Origin: an uncultured Treponema sp. | GTDB taxonomy: Bacteria > Spirochaetota > Spirochaetia > Treponematales > Treponemataceae | Assembly (NCBI RefSeq): GCF_938029485.1 | Contig: NZ_CALHGC010000149.1 | Coordinates: 1-41,610, forward strand | Direction: 5' to 3' | DNA: 41,610 nucleotides | Part shown: positions 6,845 through 15,326 of the stretch, in pieces | How the letters are laid out: each line of letters opens with the position of its first letter | Position numbering within the stretch: position 1 is the stretch's first letter | Notes under the pieces: generated by a model | What the model was told of the DNA's origin: nothing | Database searches by the model: none | What the model saw: the letters and a program-made list of their open reading frames with translations, nothing else | Program-made: the position numbers and the translations under genes

Positions 6845-8560
6845 CTAGCTCATGTTATTTTGTGCGTTATAGAGGGCGGCATAGACACCGCCTTTTGCCA
6901 ATAGCTCTGCATGCGTTCCTTGCTCGCAAATGCCTTCATCATCAACTACTACAATACGGTCTGCTTTGCGGATTGTTGACAAGCGGTGGGCAATAACCAG
7001 CGTTGTACGACCCCGTGCGAGTTCTTCAAATGATTTTTGAATTTTTATTTCCGTTGCGGTATCAAGAGCCGAAGTTGCTTCATCAAGTATTAAAATCGGG
7101 GGATTTTTTAAAAAGGTTCGTGCAATCGCAACCCGCTGTTTTTGCCCGCCGGAAAGCCGTACTCCCCGCTCTCCGACGAGTGTGTTATACCCGTCCGGCA
7201 TCTGCATAATATCTTCATGGATTTCAGCCCGTTTTGCTGCATGTACTATATCCTGTTCAGAAGCGGTGCTGTTTCCGTATGCAATATTTTCTTTAATGGT
7301 ACCGGCAAATAAGAAAACCTCCTGTTGAACAATACCGATTTGCCGCCGCAAACTGTGCACTGTAATATCCTGTATATTCCATCCATCGAGGGTAATTGTT
7401 CCTGCGAACGGTTCATAAAAACGGGGCAGTAAATTACATAAACTGGTTTTTCCTCCGCCGGACGGTCCTACAAAAGCAATGGTTTGCCCTGCCTGTATAT
7501 CCAGCTTGATATTTTTTAATACCGTAACCCCATCTTGATACGAAAAGGAAACATTATGATAGCAGATATTTCCATGAGCTGAAGTAATTTCTACCGCATT
7601 ATCATGCTCGATAATACTATCATCTGTTTCCATGAGTTCTTTAAAGCGTTTAAAACCCGCCATACCGTTTGCGTATAGTTCAATAAAAGCAGTAAGGCGG
7701 CGGATAGGCTGTAAAAATGCACCGGCAAAAAGCGTTGCGGTAATAAGGTCGGTAAGCGTCATCGTCTGCTGCATAATAAAAAAACCGCCCGCGGCAATAA
7801 TCACCAAATGTAACATTGAAATAAAAAATTCTAAACGGCTAAAGAAAAATGCCATATTCCAATAAAAACGTTTTTTTGCCGTATAAAATGCCTGATTATT
7901 TTTTTCAAACCGCTCTTGTTCATAGCGTTCATTCGTAAATATTTGTGTTACCCGTATTCCGGAGAGCGCTGATTCAATAGCGGTATTGATTGCAGCAGTT
8001 TCTTCCTTTATACGGCGGGACGCTTTCATAATATGTACACGGCAGCGGACAGTATGAAAAAATGCAATGGGTATAAAGAGCGTCAAAAGCAGTGCAAGCT
8101 CCCATCTAATCGAAGCCATAAGTGCCAGCGATCCGGTCAGCGTTAATACAGAAATAAAGACATCTTCCGGTCCGTGATGCGATAACTCGGTAATTTCGAA
8201 CAAATCTGTTGTAATGCGAGACATCAGCTGTCCGGTTCTATTGGTATCAAAAAAATGAAATGACTGTTTTTCTATATGACGAAAAAGATCCCGCCGCATA
8301 TCCGCTTCAACTTTAACGCCGAAAAGATGCCCGAAATACGTTACAAAATACTGAGCAGCACTGCGGATAAGATATAATCCTATCATTATTACAATAAATG
8401 TATAAAAGGCAGCATAGTCAGCCTTGGGTAAAAAATGCTGTATGCTGTATCTACTTGCCATAGGGAAGATAATATCTACCGCTGCAATAAAAGCTGCACA
8501 GCACAGATCGGCAGTAAAGAGTTTCCAATGAGGTTTAAAATATGAAAAGAATAAACGCAT
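6845..8560 (-). CDS. ABC exporter, fused permease and ATPase
   Basis: The 571-residue half-transporter has six predicted membrane helices in residues 1-290 and a nucleotide-binding domain in 330-571. Walker A is GPSGGGKT (365-372), the signature is LSGGQKQR (469-476), Walker B is ILILDEATSALD (489-500) and the switch histidine is in IAHRLS (about 525). This is the MsbA/MdlB type, which works as a dimer in the inner membrane and exports lipids, drugs or peptides; the substrate cannot be read from the sequence. The gene stands alone. There is no Shine-Dalgarno, and a TAAAAT hexamer ends 7 nt before the ATG, another possible leaderless start. Confidence 0.92.
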   Translation of the reverse strand: MRLFFSYFKPHWKLFTADLCCAAFIAAVDIIFPMASRYSIQHFLPKADYAAFYTFIVIMIGLYLIRSAAQYFVTYFGHLFGVKVEADMRRDLFRHIEKQSFHFFDTNRTGQLMSRITTDLFEITELSHHGPEDVFISVLTLTGSLALMASIRWELALLLTLFIPIAFFHTVRCRVHIMKASRRIKEETAAINTAIESALSGIRVTQIFTNERYEQERFEKNNQAFYTAKKRFYWNMAFFFSRLEFFISMLHLVIIAAGGFFIMQQTMTLTDLITATLFAGAFLQPIRRLTAFIELYANGMAGFKRFKELMETDDSIIEHDNAVEITSAHGNICYHNVSFSYQDGVTVLKNIKLDIQAGQTIAFVGPSGGGKTSLCNLLPRFYEPFAGTITLDGWNIQDITVHSLRRQIGIVQQEVFLFAGTIKENIAYGNSTASEQDIVHAAKRAEIHEDIMQMPDGYNTLVGERGVRLSGGQKQRVAIARTFLKNPPILILDEATSALDTATEIKIQKSFEELARGRTTLVIAHRLSTIRKADRIVVVDDEGICEQGTHAELLAKGGVYAALYNAQNNMS

Positions 8561-8697
8561 ACGGCGTATTTTAACAAGTGTTTGAAAAAATGTATAGAAA
8601 GTGCATTGCTATGAAAGATTATATCCGGACAATCCGGCAGTGCTTGTTTTATTAATAATATGGTTTCCATTCATCCGTGGATTGGTTTTCCAACTTG

Positions 8698-9132
8698 TTA
8701 CCAAATCAATCTCAGCACTGTGACTGTTCCTATCAGAATTATGACGATAGCCATGGCTAATTTTCGACGTATGCGGTATTCTTGCTCGGTTTTTGATCTT
8801 CGTTTAAGAACGTATCGATCAAAAAGGACGATTGCTGTTATTCCAAGAATAATTAAGATGATAAAGCCTATAAGACCATAGCCGGTTTCATCGGAATGTC
8901 CGATAAGACCATTCGCGCCTGAACCGTTGCCGATAAGTATATCGCCTTTCAGCTTTAGAAGGATTGCAATAAAAGATATGACGAGGAGGAATAAGAAGAT
9001 AAGTGCTGTAACAAAGTATTGCCGATGCAGCGGCTCGTTTTTTGTTTTTATATTTAAAAAAGTTTTGACGGTAATTGAGCCGAGAATCGTAACGAGAACA
9101 GCATATATAATACAAACAATAAGTATCCGCAT
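8698..9132 (-). CDS. Small four-helix membrane protein, unknown function
   Basis: The 144-residue protein has four hydrophobic helices, roughly at residues 2-21, 38-60, 85-104 and 124-141. A glycine-rich loop (GNGSGANGLIG) precedes the third and a basic KRRSKTEQEYRIRRK linker precedes the fourth. The ATG at 9132 is preferred over one nine codons upstream because GGAG lies 5 nt before it. It is divergent from the FKBP lipoprotein gene and shares an intergenic region of about 90 bp with it. I do not recognise the family. Confidence 0.7.
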   Translation of the reverse strand: MRILIVCIIYAVLVTILGSITVKTFLNIKTKNEPLHRQYFVTALIFLFLLVISFIAILLKLKGDILIGNGSGANGLIGHSDETGYGLIGFIILIILGITAIVLFDRYVLKRRSKTEQEYRIRRKLAMAIVIILIGTVTVLRLIW

Positions 9133-9158
9133 TTTTTCTCCATTTCTATCATAAAACA

Positions 9159-9187
9159 TTGACTTTTTTATTCATTGTTAGTATCGT
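9159..9187 (+). promoter_or_regulatory. Promoter of the FKBP lipoprotein gene
   Basis: TTGACT (9159-9164), a 17-nt spacer and TATCGT (9182-9187) lie about 37 nt before the start codon, leaving room for a normal leader of some 30 nt. Confidence 0.45.
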
Positions 9188-9223
9188 CATAAAACCTAAT
9201 TTTATTATTTATGGATGTGAAAA

Positions 9224-9988
9224 ATGAACAAAAAGATTCTATCGATTATTGCCGCGGCACTTCTTGTGTTTTCGTTTACGGTAAGCTGCAAAAAGCAACC
9301 GGCGGCCGAGACTGCTGCTAAAGCGGAAGGCGCTAACGCCGAAGAAACAAAAGCAGAGGAAGAAAAAGAACTTCCCCCTCCGACGAAGAAAGAAATCGGT
9401 TATGCGTTCGGCGTTATGATGGGAACATCGCTTAAAGACTTTAAACTCGAAGTTGATTACGGCGAACTGGTAAAAGGTTTAAAAGACGCTGAAAAGAAGA
9501 CAGATGTAGATGTTATTGCTGCTCAGAAAGTATTACAGCGGGCGAGCGAAGAAGCTCATAAAAAAGAAGCGGCGGAAAATTTGGCAAAAGAAACCGAATT
9601 TCTTGAAAAAAATGCAAAAAATGAAGGTGTAAAAACGACTGAAAGCGGTTTGCAATATGAGGTTATGACTGAAGGAACCGGCGCTCTTCCGCTTATCACC
9701 GATACGGTAAAAGTGCATTACAAAGGGACTTTACTGGACGGTACGGTTTTTGACAGCTCCTACGATCGCGGAAATCCCGTTGAATTTCCGTTAAATGCCG
9801 TTATTCCCGGTTGGACGGAAGGTTTACAGCTGATGAAAGTCGGTTCAAAATATAAGCTTTATATCCCCTCTAAGATTGCTTATGGAGAACGTGGTGTTTC
9901 ACAGGTTATACCTCCTAACTCAACATTGATTTTTGAAGTTGAGCTATTGGACATTCTCCCGCCCGAAGCGGAAAAGACTGCAGAATAA
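9224..9988 (+). CDS. FKBP-type peptidyl-prolyl isomerase lipoprotein (FkpA/Mip-like)
   Basis: The 254-residue precursor has a lipoprotein signal peptide with the lipobox FTVSC (lipidated Cys22) and a Lys/Glu/Ala-rich tether. A helical FKBP_N-type dimerisation region follows (about 55-130, KKEIGYAFGVMMG), then an FKBP domain (about 135-245) with VKVHYKGTLLDGTVFDSS, PVEFPLNAVIPGW and the closing PPNSTLIFEVELL. It should speed cis-trans proline isomerisation and chaperone proteins in the periplasm or at the membrane. It is a single-gene unit with its own promoter and a strong terminator (10057-10101). Confidence 0.94.
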   Translation: MNKKILSIIAAALLVFSFTVSCKKQPAAETAAKAEGANAEETKAEEEKELPPPTKKEIGYAFGVMMGTSLKDFKLEVDYGELVKGLKDAEKKTDVDVIAAQKVLQRASEEAHKKEAAENLAKETEFLEKNAKNEGVKTTESGLQYEVMTEGTGALPLITDTVKVHYKGTLLDGTVFDSSYDRGNPVEFPLNAVIPGWTEGLQLMKVGSKYKLYIPSKIAYGERGVSQVIPPNSTLIFEVELLDILPPEAEKTAE

Positions 9989-10056
9989 GTAATTGAACAT
10001 TACAATTCGGCGCTCTTAAAAATATCAGTTTTTAGAGGTGTCCGGCAGTAAGTTCT

Positions 10057-10101
10057 GAAAAAGCCGTCTAAAGTCTTCATCGGATTTTAGTCGGCTTTTT
10101 T
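10057..10101 (+). terminator. Rho-independent terminator of the FKBP gene
   Basis: AAAAAGCCGTCTAAA pairs with TTTTAGTCGGCTTTTTT across a short loop, followed by a T-rich run. It lies about 70 nt after the stop codon. Confidence 0.8.
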
Positions 10102-10209
10102 ATTTATTCGGATGGTTTAATGCTCCGGCGTTCCGGAAATATTTTAAACGGTAGCTTTCGTTCTGTGCGAAATTTTAAATAAAATTCCGCACGGTTTTTC
10201 AGTAGGATA

Positions 10210-10351
10210 GGCAAATACATCAGGCAGAGTAGATAAAAATCGCAGAATTATAGAGGTTGTGAGACCATTTGAGCCGCACAGCGGCGAAACTCTGGTTGAT
10301 CGGCCTCTATAATTCTGCGGGGCTGTTAAAAAATGGTCTGATGTATTTGCC
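10210..10351. repeat. 142-bp nested palindrome upstream of pgsA
   Basis: Outer arms GGCAAATACATCAG (10210-10223) and CTGATGTATTTGCC (10338-10351) pair perfectly over 14 bp. Inner arms CGCAGAATTATAGAGG (10241-10256) and CCTCTATAATTCTGCG (10304-10319) pair over 16 bp. A small GCCGC/GCGGC hairpin (10273-10285) sits at the centre. The element ends 7 bp before the -35 of the pgsA promoter. It could be a MITE-like insertion, a cruciform control element or a structured RNA. I see no certain target-site duplication. The rest of the 405-bp gap (9989-10393) holds the terminator described above and nothing else I can support. Confidence 0.75.
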
Positions 10352-10358
10352 CTAGGGT

Positions 10359-10387
10359 TTGACAAACTCGTACCGATAAGAGATACT
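10359..10387 (+). promoter_or_regulatory. Promoter of the pgsA-bat operon
   Basis: A perfect TTGACA (10359-10364), a 17-nt spacer and GATACT (10382-10387) are followed by only 6 nt before the ATG, with no Shine-Dalgarno. A leaderless mRNA is predicted. Confidence 0.55.
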
Positions 10388-10393
10388 CAAACT

Positions 10394-10978
10394 ATGAATA
10401 TCGCAAATTTTTTTACCGCGACAAGAATGGTTGCGGCTCCTCTTTTTATTTGTATCTATTATCTTCCGCGTTATGTAGGAATATCGGAACAAACGGTGAT
10501 GCTTATCCTGATACCGTTGTTTATTTATATGGAGTTTACCGATTTTTTAGACGGATACTATGCCCGTAAGTTGAAACAAGTGAGCGATTTCGGTAAGTTG
10601 TTCGACCCTTTTGCGGATGTGTTTGCAAATCTGACTGTGTTGCTGGCGTTTATGCTGTCGGGTTATGTGCCGCTGCCGGTTTTTATTATTATTTTATATC
10701 GCGAATTAAATATTTTATTTTTACGGATGCTTGCACGGGGCAACGGCATTACCATCGGCGCTAAAAAAGGCGGCAAAACGAAAACGGTATGCTATATCAT
10801 TGCCGAAGGTTTTACGCTGCTCATTGAGCTGCTGATTGCTTTTTCTCTTGCGGAGAAATCCGTTACCGATACGCTGATTATTATCAATAAAGTGTTGTAT
10901 TGGATTGCCGCTTTATTATCGGTCGGTTCGTTTATCGATTATCTTGTGTCATATCGAAAAAGTATCCGTACCGTATAA
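10394..10978 (+). CDS. pgsA: CDP-alcohol phosphatidyltransferase (phosphatidylglycerophosphate synthase-like)
   Basis: The 194-residue integral membrane enzyme carries the complete family motif D-G-x2-A-R-x8-G-x3-D-x3-D at D53 to D75. Several membrane helices surround it. It should join CDP-diacylglycerol to an alcohol, most likely glycerol-3-phosphate, in the first committed step to phosphatidylglycerol. Length and sequence favour pgsA over phosphatidylserine or cardiolipin synthase, but substrate choice is an inference. It leads the Bat operon, with 10 nt between its stop and the batA start, so membrane lipid synthesis and the Bat proteins are probably co-expressed. Confidence 0.85.
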   Translation: MNIANFFTATRMVAAPLFICIYYLPRYVGISEQTVMLILIPLFIYMEFTDFLDGYYARKLKQVSDFGKLFDPFADVFANLTVLLAFMLSGYVPLPVFIIILYRELNILFLRMLARGNGITIGAKKGGKTKTVCYIIAEGFTLLIELLIAFSLAEKSVTDTLIIINKVLYWIAALLSVGSFIDYLVSYRKSIRTV

Positions 10979-10988
10979 GGATATCTGT

Positions 10989-11987
10989 GTGCTGAATTTT
11001 CAACGGCCGATTTCTTTTCTCATCTTGCTGTTAGTGCCGACTTTTGCGCTGCTCCGGCGGACGGGGAGATTGCAAGCGGTATCGATATTGCTGCCGCTTG
11101 GAAATTGGAACGGGTTTGTTCCCGAAAAAAATCTGCGGGTGTATCTTGCGCACCGTATCTCCCAGTACGTTCTTGCGGCAGCCTTTGTATTCGCCGTCGC
11201 TACGCTTGCGGAACCGGTACGGCAAACTTCCGAAGCAATGTATGCCGGTTCGGGACAGGCGCTGATGTTTGTCATCGATACCAGCCCCTCGATGGCGGCA
11301 CAGGACATGGGAACACAGACACGGCTTGAGGCGGCGAAGCAGATTATCAAGTCCTTTGCGGAAAAATATGAAGGCGACTCGTTGGGGCTTACCGCGCTGG
11401 GAAGTTCCGCCGCCGTACTCATTCCGCCGACAATCGATCGGCACACGTTTCTGACTCGGTTGGATCAACTGCAAGTCGGTGAATTCGGCGACGGCACGGC
11501 AATCGGTATGGGGCTTGCCTCTGCCGTGCTGCATCTGACGCAGTATTCTGCGATTCCCTCACATATCATTCTCTTTACCGACGGAGATAATAATACCGGC
11601 GAGGTGCATCCCCGCGCGGCCGCGGATATCATCAAGCATAAAAAAATCGGGTTTTACATTATCGGGTTGGGGAAGTCGGGATATGCGCCGGTTAAGTATA
11701 TTGATCCCATTCAAAAAAAAGAAATTTCCGGAACGCTCAATACGGTGTTTAATGAAGCGGAGTTGCAAAAAATTGCCGGTTACGGTAACGGCCGCTATTT
11801 TTCGGCACAGTCGCCCGAATTATTAACGGATATTTTTAATCGATTTATTCAAAAAATACCGGCGACGCCTCCTTCAATGACAATGCGTAAATACGCGTAC
11901 CTTGACGGGCTGTTTTTATTGATTGCAATGAGCTGCGCGGTAGGAGCATGGCTGCTCCGCAGAATCGGAATGCAGGCGGTGTCATAA
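10989..11987 (+). CDS. batA: BatA-like VWA-domain membrane protein
   Basis: The 332-residue protein starts at GTG 10989, 9 nt after AAGG. The longer open frame upstream overlaps pgsA and lacks sense as a signal sequence. Two membrane helices (about residues 8-22 and 58-77) precede a von Willebrand A domain at about 90-285 with the metal-site motif DTSPS (D97, S99, S101). A last helix lies near the C terminus. In Bat (Bacteroides aerotolerance) operons this protein partners with BatB as periplasm-facing VWA proteins linked to stress resistance and, in spirochaetes, cell envelope fitness. Its stop overlaps the next ATG by one base. Confidence 0.87.
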   Translation: MLNFQRPISFLILLLVPTFALLRRTGRLQAVSILLPLGNWNGFVPEKNLRVYLAHRISQYVLAAAFVFAVATLAEPVRQTSEAMYAGSGQALMFVIDTSPSMAAQDMGTQTRLEAAKQIIKSFAEKYEGDSLGLTALGSSAAVLIPPTIDRHTFLTRLDQLQVGEFGDGTAIGMGLASAVLHLTQYSAIPSHIILFTDGDNNTGEVHPRAAADIIKHKKIGFYIIGLGKSGYAPVKYIDPIQKKEISGTLNTVFNEAELQKIAGYGNGRYFSAQSPELLTDIFNRFIQKIPATPPSMTMRKYAYLDGLFLLIAMSCAVGAWLLRRIGMQAVS

Positions 11988-12949
11988 TGATTGAATTTGA
12001 AAAACCGTTTTTCCTGTTGTTCATCATTGCTATTCTGCCTGCCGGTGCCGTTACGTTGTACCGCATAAAAAAATTAAAAGAAAGCTACGCCGCGGCGGGA
12101 GAGATTCAAACCATTATACGGACACTGCGAATCCGAACGGCGCTTTGGAGCATCGGCTGGCTGTTCCTCAGTATTGCCGCAGCAGTACCGCTCTGGGGCA
12201 CAAAACAAACCACCGTAGTTAAACACGGAAATGCGGTCATCTTTGCCGTCGATATTTCGCGTAGTATGACCGTCGCCGACATCACACCGAACCGGCTCGA
12301 ATTTGCAAAGCGGTATGTTTCCTTTTTGATAGAACGCTTACCGGAAACTGCCTGCGGACTCGTTACGATAAAGGGACTGGGTACGCTTGCCGTACCGTTG
12401 AGTTTTAATCATCAGAGTGTACTGACCGCAGCGGAAACGCTGTCGCCGTTCAATGCAACCTCGGCGGGCAGCAATCTTGAACATGGGCTGCGTGTCGCAT
12501 TGGAGGCTTTCCCCGAAAATCGATTGACCGGAAAAACGGTTGTGTTGTGTACCGACGGCGGTGAAACAATCGGTTCGGTGCCGCGTATTCTTCCGCGGTA
12601 TCGGCAAGAAAATATTCAACTGATTATTATCGGCTTTGGAACGGAAACAGGCGGCACGCTCTCCATCCTGAATGAAAAACACGAATCGGTCGTGCAAAAA
12701 AGTGCGTTGGAGGAATCTATTCTTAAACGCTATGCGGAGCAAGCCTTAAACGGAAGTTTTTATATTTCCGCGGCCGACCTCGGTTCGGCACAGAAGGTGT
12801 TGCAATCGCTGACGGAAGGCGATGCCGAAAGTGAGAAAATACGATATGTGCAAAAACCGGTACGGCGGACATTCGAGTGTACGGCGATGGCGCTCCTCTT
12901 TTTTTGTATCGGTCTTTGTGCGGGAGGTATCCGTGCTAAAAAAATGTAG
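11987..12949 (+). CDS. batB: BatB-like VWA-domain membrane protein
   Basis: The 320-residue protein begins MIEFEKPFFL at 11987, within a TAATG stop-start overlap with batA that implies coupled translation. It has an N-terminal helix (about 7-25), a second helix (about 52-70), a VWA domain (about 83-270) with DISRS (D89, S91, S93), and a C-terminal membrane anchor near 300-314. It is paralogous to BatA, and the pair are expected to form a complex. The cognate MoxR ATPase and DUF58 gene usually found upstream are not in this window. Confidence 0.87.
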   Translation: MIEFEKPFFLLFIIAILPAGAVTLYRIKKLKESYAAAGEIQTIIRTLRIRTALWSIGWLFLSIAAAVPLWGTKQTTVVKHGNAVIFAVDISRSMTVADITPNRLEFAKRYVSFLIERLPETACGLVTIKGLGTLAVPLSFNHQSVLTAAETLSPFNATSAGSNLEHGLRVALEAFPENRLTGKTVVLCTDGGETIGSVPRILPRYRQENIQLIIIGFGTETGGTLSILNEKHESVVQKSALEESILKRYAEQALNGSFYISAADLGSAQKVLQSLTEGDAESEKIRYVQKPVRRTFECTAMALLFFCIGLCAGGIRAKKM

Positions 12950-13625
12950 ACGTCCGGCTGCCGTCATATCACCCATATCATCACGTTCAACATTATTATC
13001 ATCGTTATTTAGATCATCATTTTTGTCGGTGAGTTTTATTTTTTTATTGATGACGATGTTTGCCCTATCGGGATGCAGCGCAGAACAGCAAACCAAAATT
13101 GCACACGTAAAAGGAACACTCGCATGGATGCGGAGCGATTGGAATGATGCCGTGTTGTATTTTTATGAGGCTGAAAGTTTAGCGGCGGAATTATCCGATG
13201 AGACCATAAAACCGTACACGGATTTTGCGCTTGCCTCTGCATATCTGATGCAGGGAGAGGATGAGGCTGCGTCCGGAAAATTACAAAATGGTTTCGAAAC
13301 CGCTCCGGATATTTTACGGGCGCATCGATTTTATCAACAAGGCATTATTGCGTTTCACTCAAAGGATTATGCGGAAGCGGCGGCATTGTTCCGAAAATCC
13401 TTGGAGCTGTCCGGCCGCGATACGGCGGCTAAGATTAATTACGAGTTGAGTAAAAAGTTGAGCGACACACAGCGAGAGATGCAGCATCAAGCTCCGCAAC
13501 AGACGTCCGAAGATCCCGAAGCCGATCTGACGGATTCGATTATCTTAGATATTATTCGCAAAAGAGAGCAAACCGAATGGAAAAAAACACAGCGCGAATC
13601 GGAACCGGCGATAAACGATTATTAG
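12933..13625 (+). CDS. TPR lipoprotein of the Bat operon (BatC/BatE-like)
   Basis: The start is GTG 12933, 5 nt after GGGAGG, overlapping batB by 17 nt. The 230-residue precursor has an unusually long, arginine-rich and then hydrophobic signal sequence ending in the lipobox ALSGC. Helical repeats of TPR character follow (about 60-175, for example HSKDYAEAAALFRKSLELS), then an acidic low-complexity tail. It probably acts as a membrane-anchored scaffold for the VWA proteins. The BatC or BatE letter cannot be decided from sequence alone. Its 3' end overlaps batD by 49 nt. Confidence 0.8.
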   Translation: MLKKCRRPAAVISPISSRSTLLSSLFRSSFLSVSFIFLLMTMFALSGCSAEQQTKIAHVKGTLAWMRSDWNDAVLYFYEAESLAAELSDETIKPYTDFALASAYLMQGEDEAASGKLQNGFETAPDILRAHRFYQQGIIAFHSKDYAEAAALFRKSLELSGRDTAAKINYELSKKLSDTQREMQHQAPQQTSEDPEADLTDSIILDIIRKREQTEWKKTQRESEPAINDY

Positions 13626-15250
13626 GACCTTTAGTATGCAGGCTGGTAGCGCGGTCGGCAACAATCTTTTTTTTCTTTTGTGCAGCCGCAATCCTCTATG
13701 GGCAGCAAAACGATTGTGCCGAGCATTTTATTGAACTCAAAACAGACGGTACCGAATTATCAATTGATCGTGAATTTGAAGTTGAAGTTATTATCAAACG
13801 CGATGCTCCTTATTTGCAGGGTAATAGCGATACGCCTCAATTTATACTTGAGCAGAGCGCAGATACGGCAGAGCTGATACAGAGCAGTGCGCTCCCCGAA
13901 CGAGACGGCCTACACCTGCGTTATCGGTATCGGTTTAACAAAACAGGCAGGTTCCGGTTCGAGCCGGAGCTGCAATGGAAACGGCAAAGGGTTGTGCTGA
14001 CACCGCTGGATATAACCGTGCACCGGCCGCGGCTTTCGGAACATACGCCGTTTTTATGGACGCTGTATTCTTCAAGCGGTCTGCCGGTTGCGGACGGCGC
14101 AGCCCTTGAACAAGGCACGGAATACATCCTGTGTTTAACCGCGGCCTTTTATTCGGCAGGATATACCGAACGCTACCTATATGCTTTACAAACCGCCTCT
14201 GAGCAAGCGGAAAACTCCAACCTCGAAGCCCCCCGTTCCGAAGCCGGTCGATCAGAAGTTTTCGGTTCTGTAGGAATCGGCTCCGAATCAGCCAAAGCCC
14301 AAGATGGCCGACGCGGCGCAGCTCCTCAGGATATGCACAGAGAGCTGCCGTTACCGGCTGAAATAGTCCATATCGAATGCGCTCCTTCCGAAAGCGCCGC
14401 GCTGAAACCGCTTGCACTCACAGAGCTGCCGTTCAATGCGGCTGTTTTAATAAATTCGGCGGCTTTGTCAAATACTGCCCTGTCTAATATTGGCAGTTTC
14501 GAGACCGACGACGAGCACTATGTTCTTGCCGCCTTTAGTTTGATACCCCTGCGGATAGGTGTTCAAAGCCTTCCTCAAGCTCAGATATTTTTTACAGCGG
14601 GAGGAAAAGCATTGAGCGCTCCTGCTGCGTACCGCATTGACCGGCAGGCAATTACGGAGGCTACCGATAAAAGCGGCGCGGACGGCTTCACCGCCGCTGC
14701 GTTTCAGTCGCTCCCGCCCGAAACGCAGTACAGCGGCAGCACTATGACCGAGCAAGAAAAAAGCGCCGCGGCAAAGCAAATAGCCGAATATCGTAAGCAG
14801 GAAGCCGCGGCGCTTTTTTCTCCCGCAATCCGCCGTGAACGCAGAAAACTGGAAGCTGCGTTGGAGATTGCGCATCCGCTGCCGCTGTATCCGCGCCTGC
14901 TCGGTATTCTTACGGCGGTAGTGTCCGGCTTATTGCTGATCGGTGCAGCAGTGTGCGGTTTTCGCAATAAAAAGCGATTTATGCTGCTTTGTATCATCAT
15001 CGCATTGTGCAGCGGAAGTTTCACCGCCGTACTGTTTCGGCTCATACTACGGCCGCAGGGCGTGTGCATTGAGGATGCCGGTGAAATAGCGGTGCGGCGT
15101 ATACCGGAAAATACCGGCAGTATCGTGCACCGACTTTCGGCAGGTGATAGCGTTATTATCATACGCAGGGCGCCGCAATGGTACTACATTAAAACTGTCG
15201 GCGGAGTTACCGGCTGGATACTCTCGCAATCGATTGTGCAGTACAATTAA
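13577..15250 (+). CDS. batD: BatD-like protein with C-terminal SH3-like domain
   Basis: The 557-residue protein has a signal sequence (hydrophobic core about 29-43, ending near YGQQ) and a BatD-type beta-sandwich region (about 50-150). A less conserved extracytoplasmic part carries an Ala/Ser/Glu-rich insert (about 205-260). Two membrane helices lie near 440-460 and 466-490. The last 60 residues form a bacterial SH3-like domain (IAVRRIPENTG, WYYIKTVGGVTGW) that by topology should face the periplasm, where SH3b domains can bind peptidoglycan. The assigned ATG gives a 49-nt overlap with the TPR gene and a weak AGAGAG site; no better start exists before the signal sequence. Confidence 0.8.
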   Translation: MEKNTARIGTGDKRLLGPLVCRLVARSATIFFFFCAAAILYGQQNDCAEHFIELKTDGTELSIDREFEVEVIIKRDAPYLQGNSDTPQFILEQSADTAELIQSSALPERDGLHLRYRYRFNKTGRFRFEPELQWKRQRVVLTPLDITVHRPRLSEHTPFLWTLYSSSGLPVADGAALEQGTEYILCLTAAFYSAGYTERYLYALQTASEQAENSNLEAPRSEAGRSEVFGSVGIGSESAKAQDGRRGAAPQDMHRELPLPAEIVHIECAPSESAALKPLALTELPFNAAVLINSAALSNTALSNIGSFETDDEHYVLAAFSLIPLRIGVQSLPQAQIFFTAGGKALSAPAAYRIDRQAITEATDKSGADGFTAAAFQSLPPETQYSGSTMTEQEKSAAAKQIAEYRKQEAAALFSPAIRRERRKLEAALEIAHPLPLYPRLLGILTAVVSGLLLIGAAVCGFRNKKRFMLLCIIIALCSGSFTAVLFRLILRPQGVCIEDAGEIAVRRIPENTGSIVHRLSAGDSVIIIRRAPQWYYIKTVGGVTGWILSQSIVQYN

Positions 15251-15326
15251 CGTGATTCGTGCGGTTTAATATCCGCCGTTCCTCTACCGCCACGGACGAA
15301 GAAGAAGGCATCATATAGGGGGGGCA

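Noticed and set aside
10144..10365. Minus-strand open frame of 73 codons upstream of pgsA
   Set aside because: Most of it is the two arms of the 142-bp palindrome, and it has no ribosome site.
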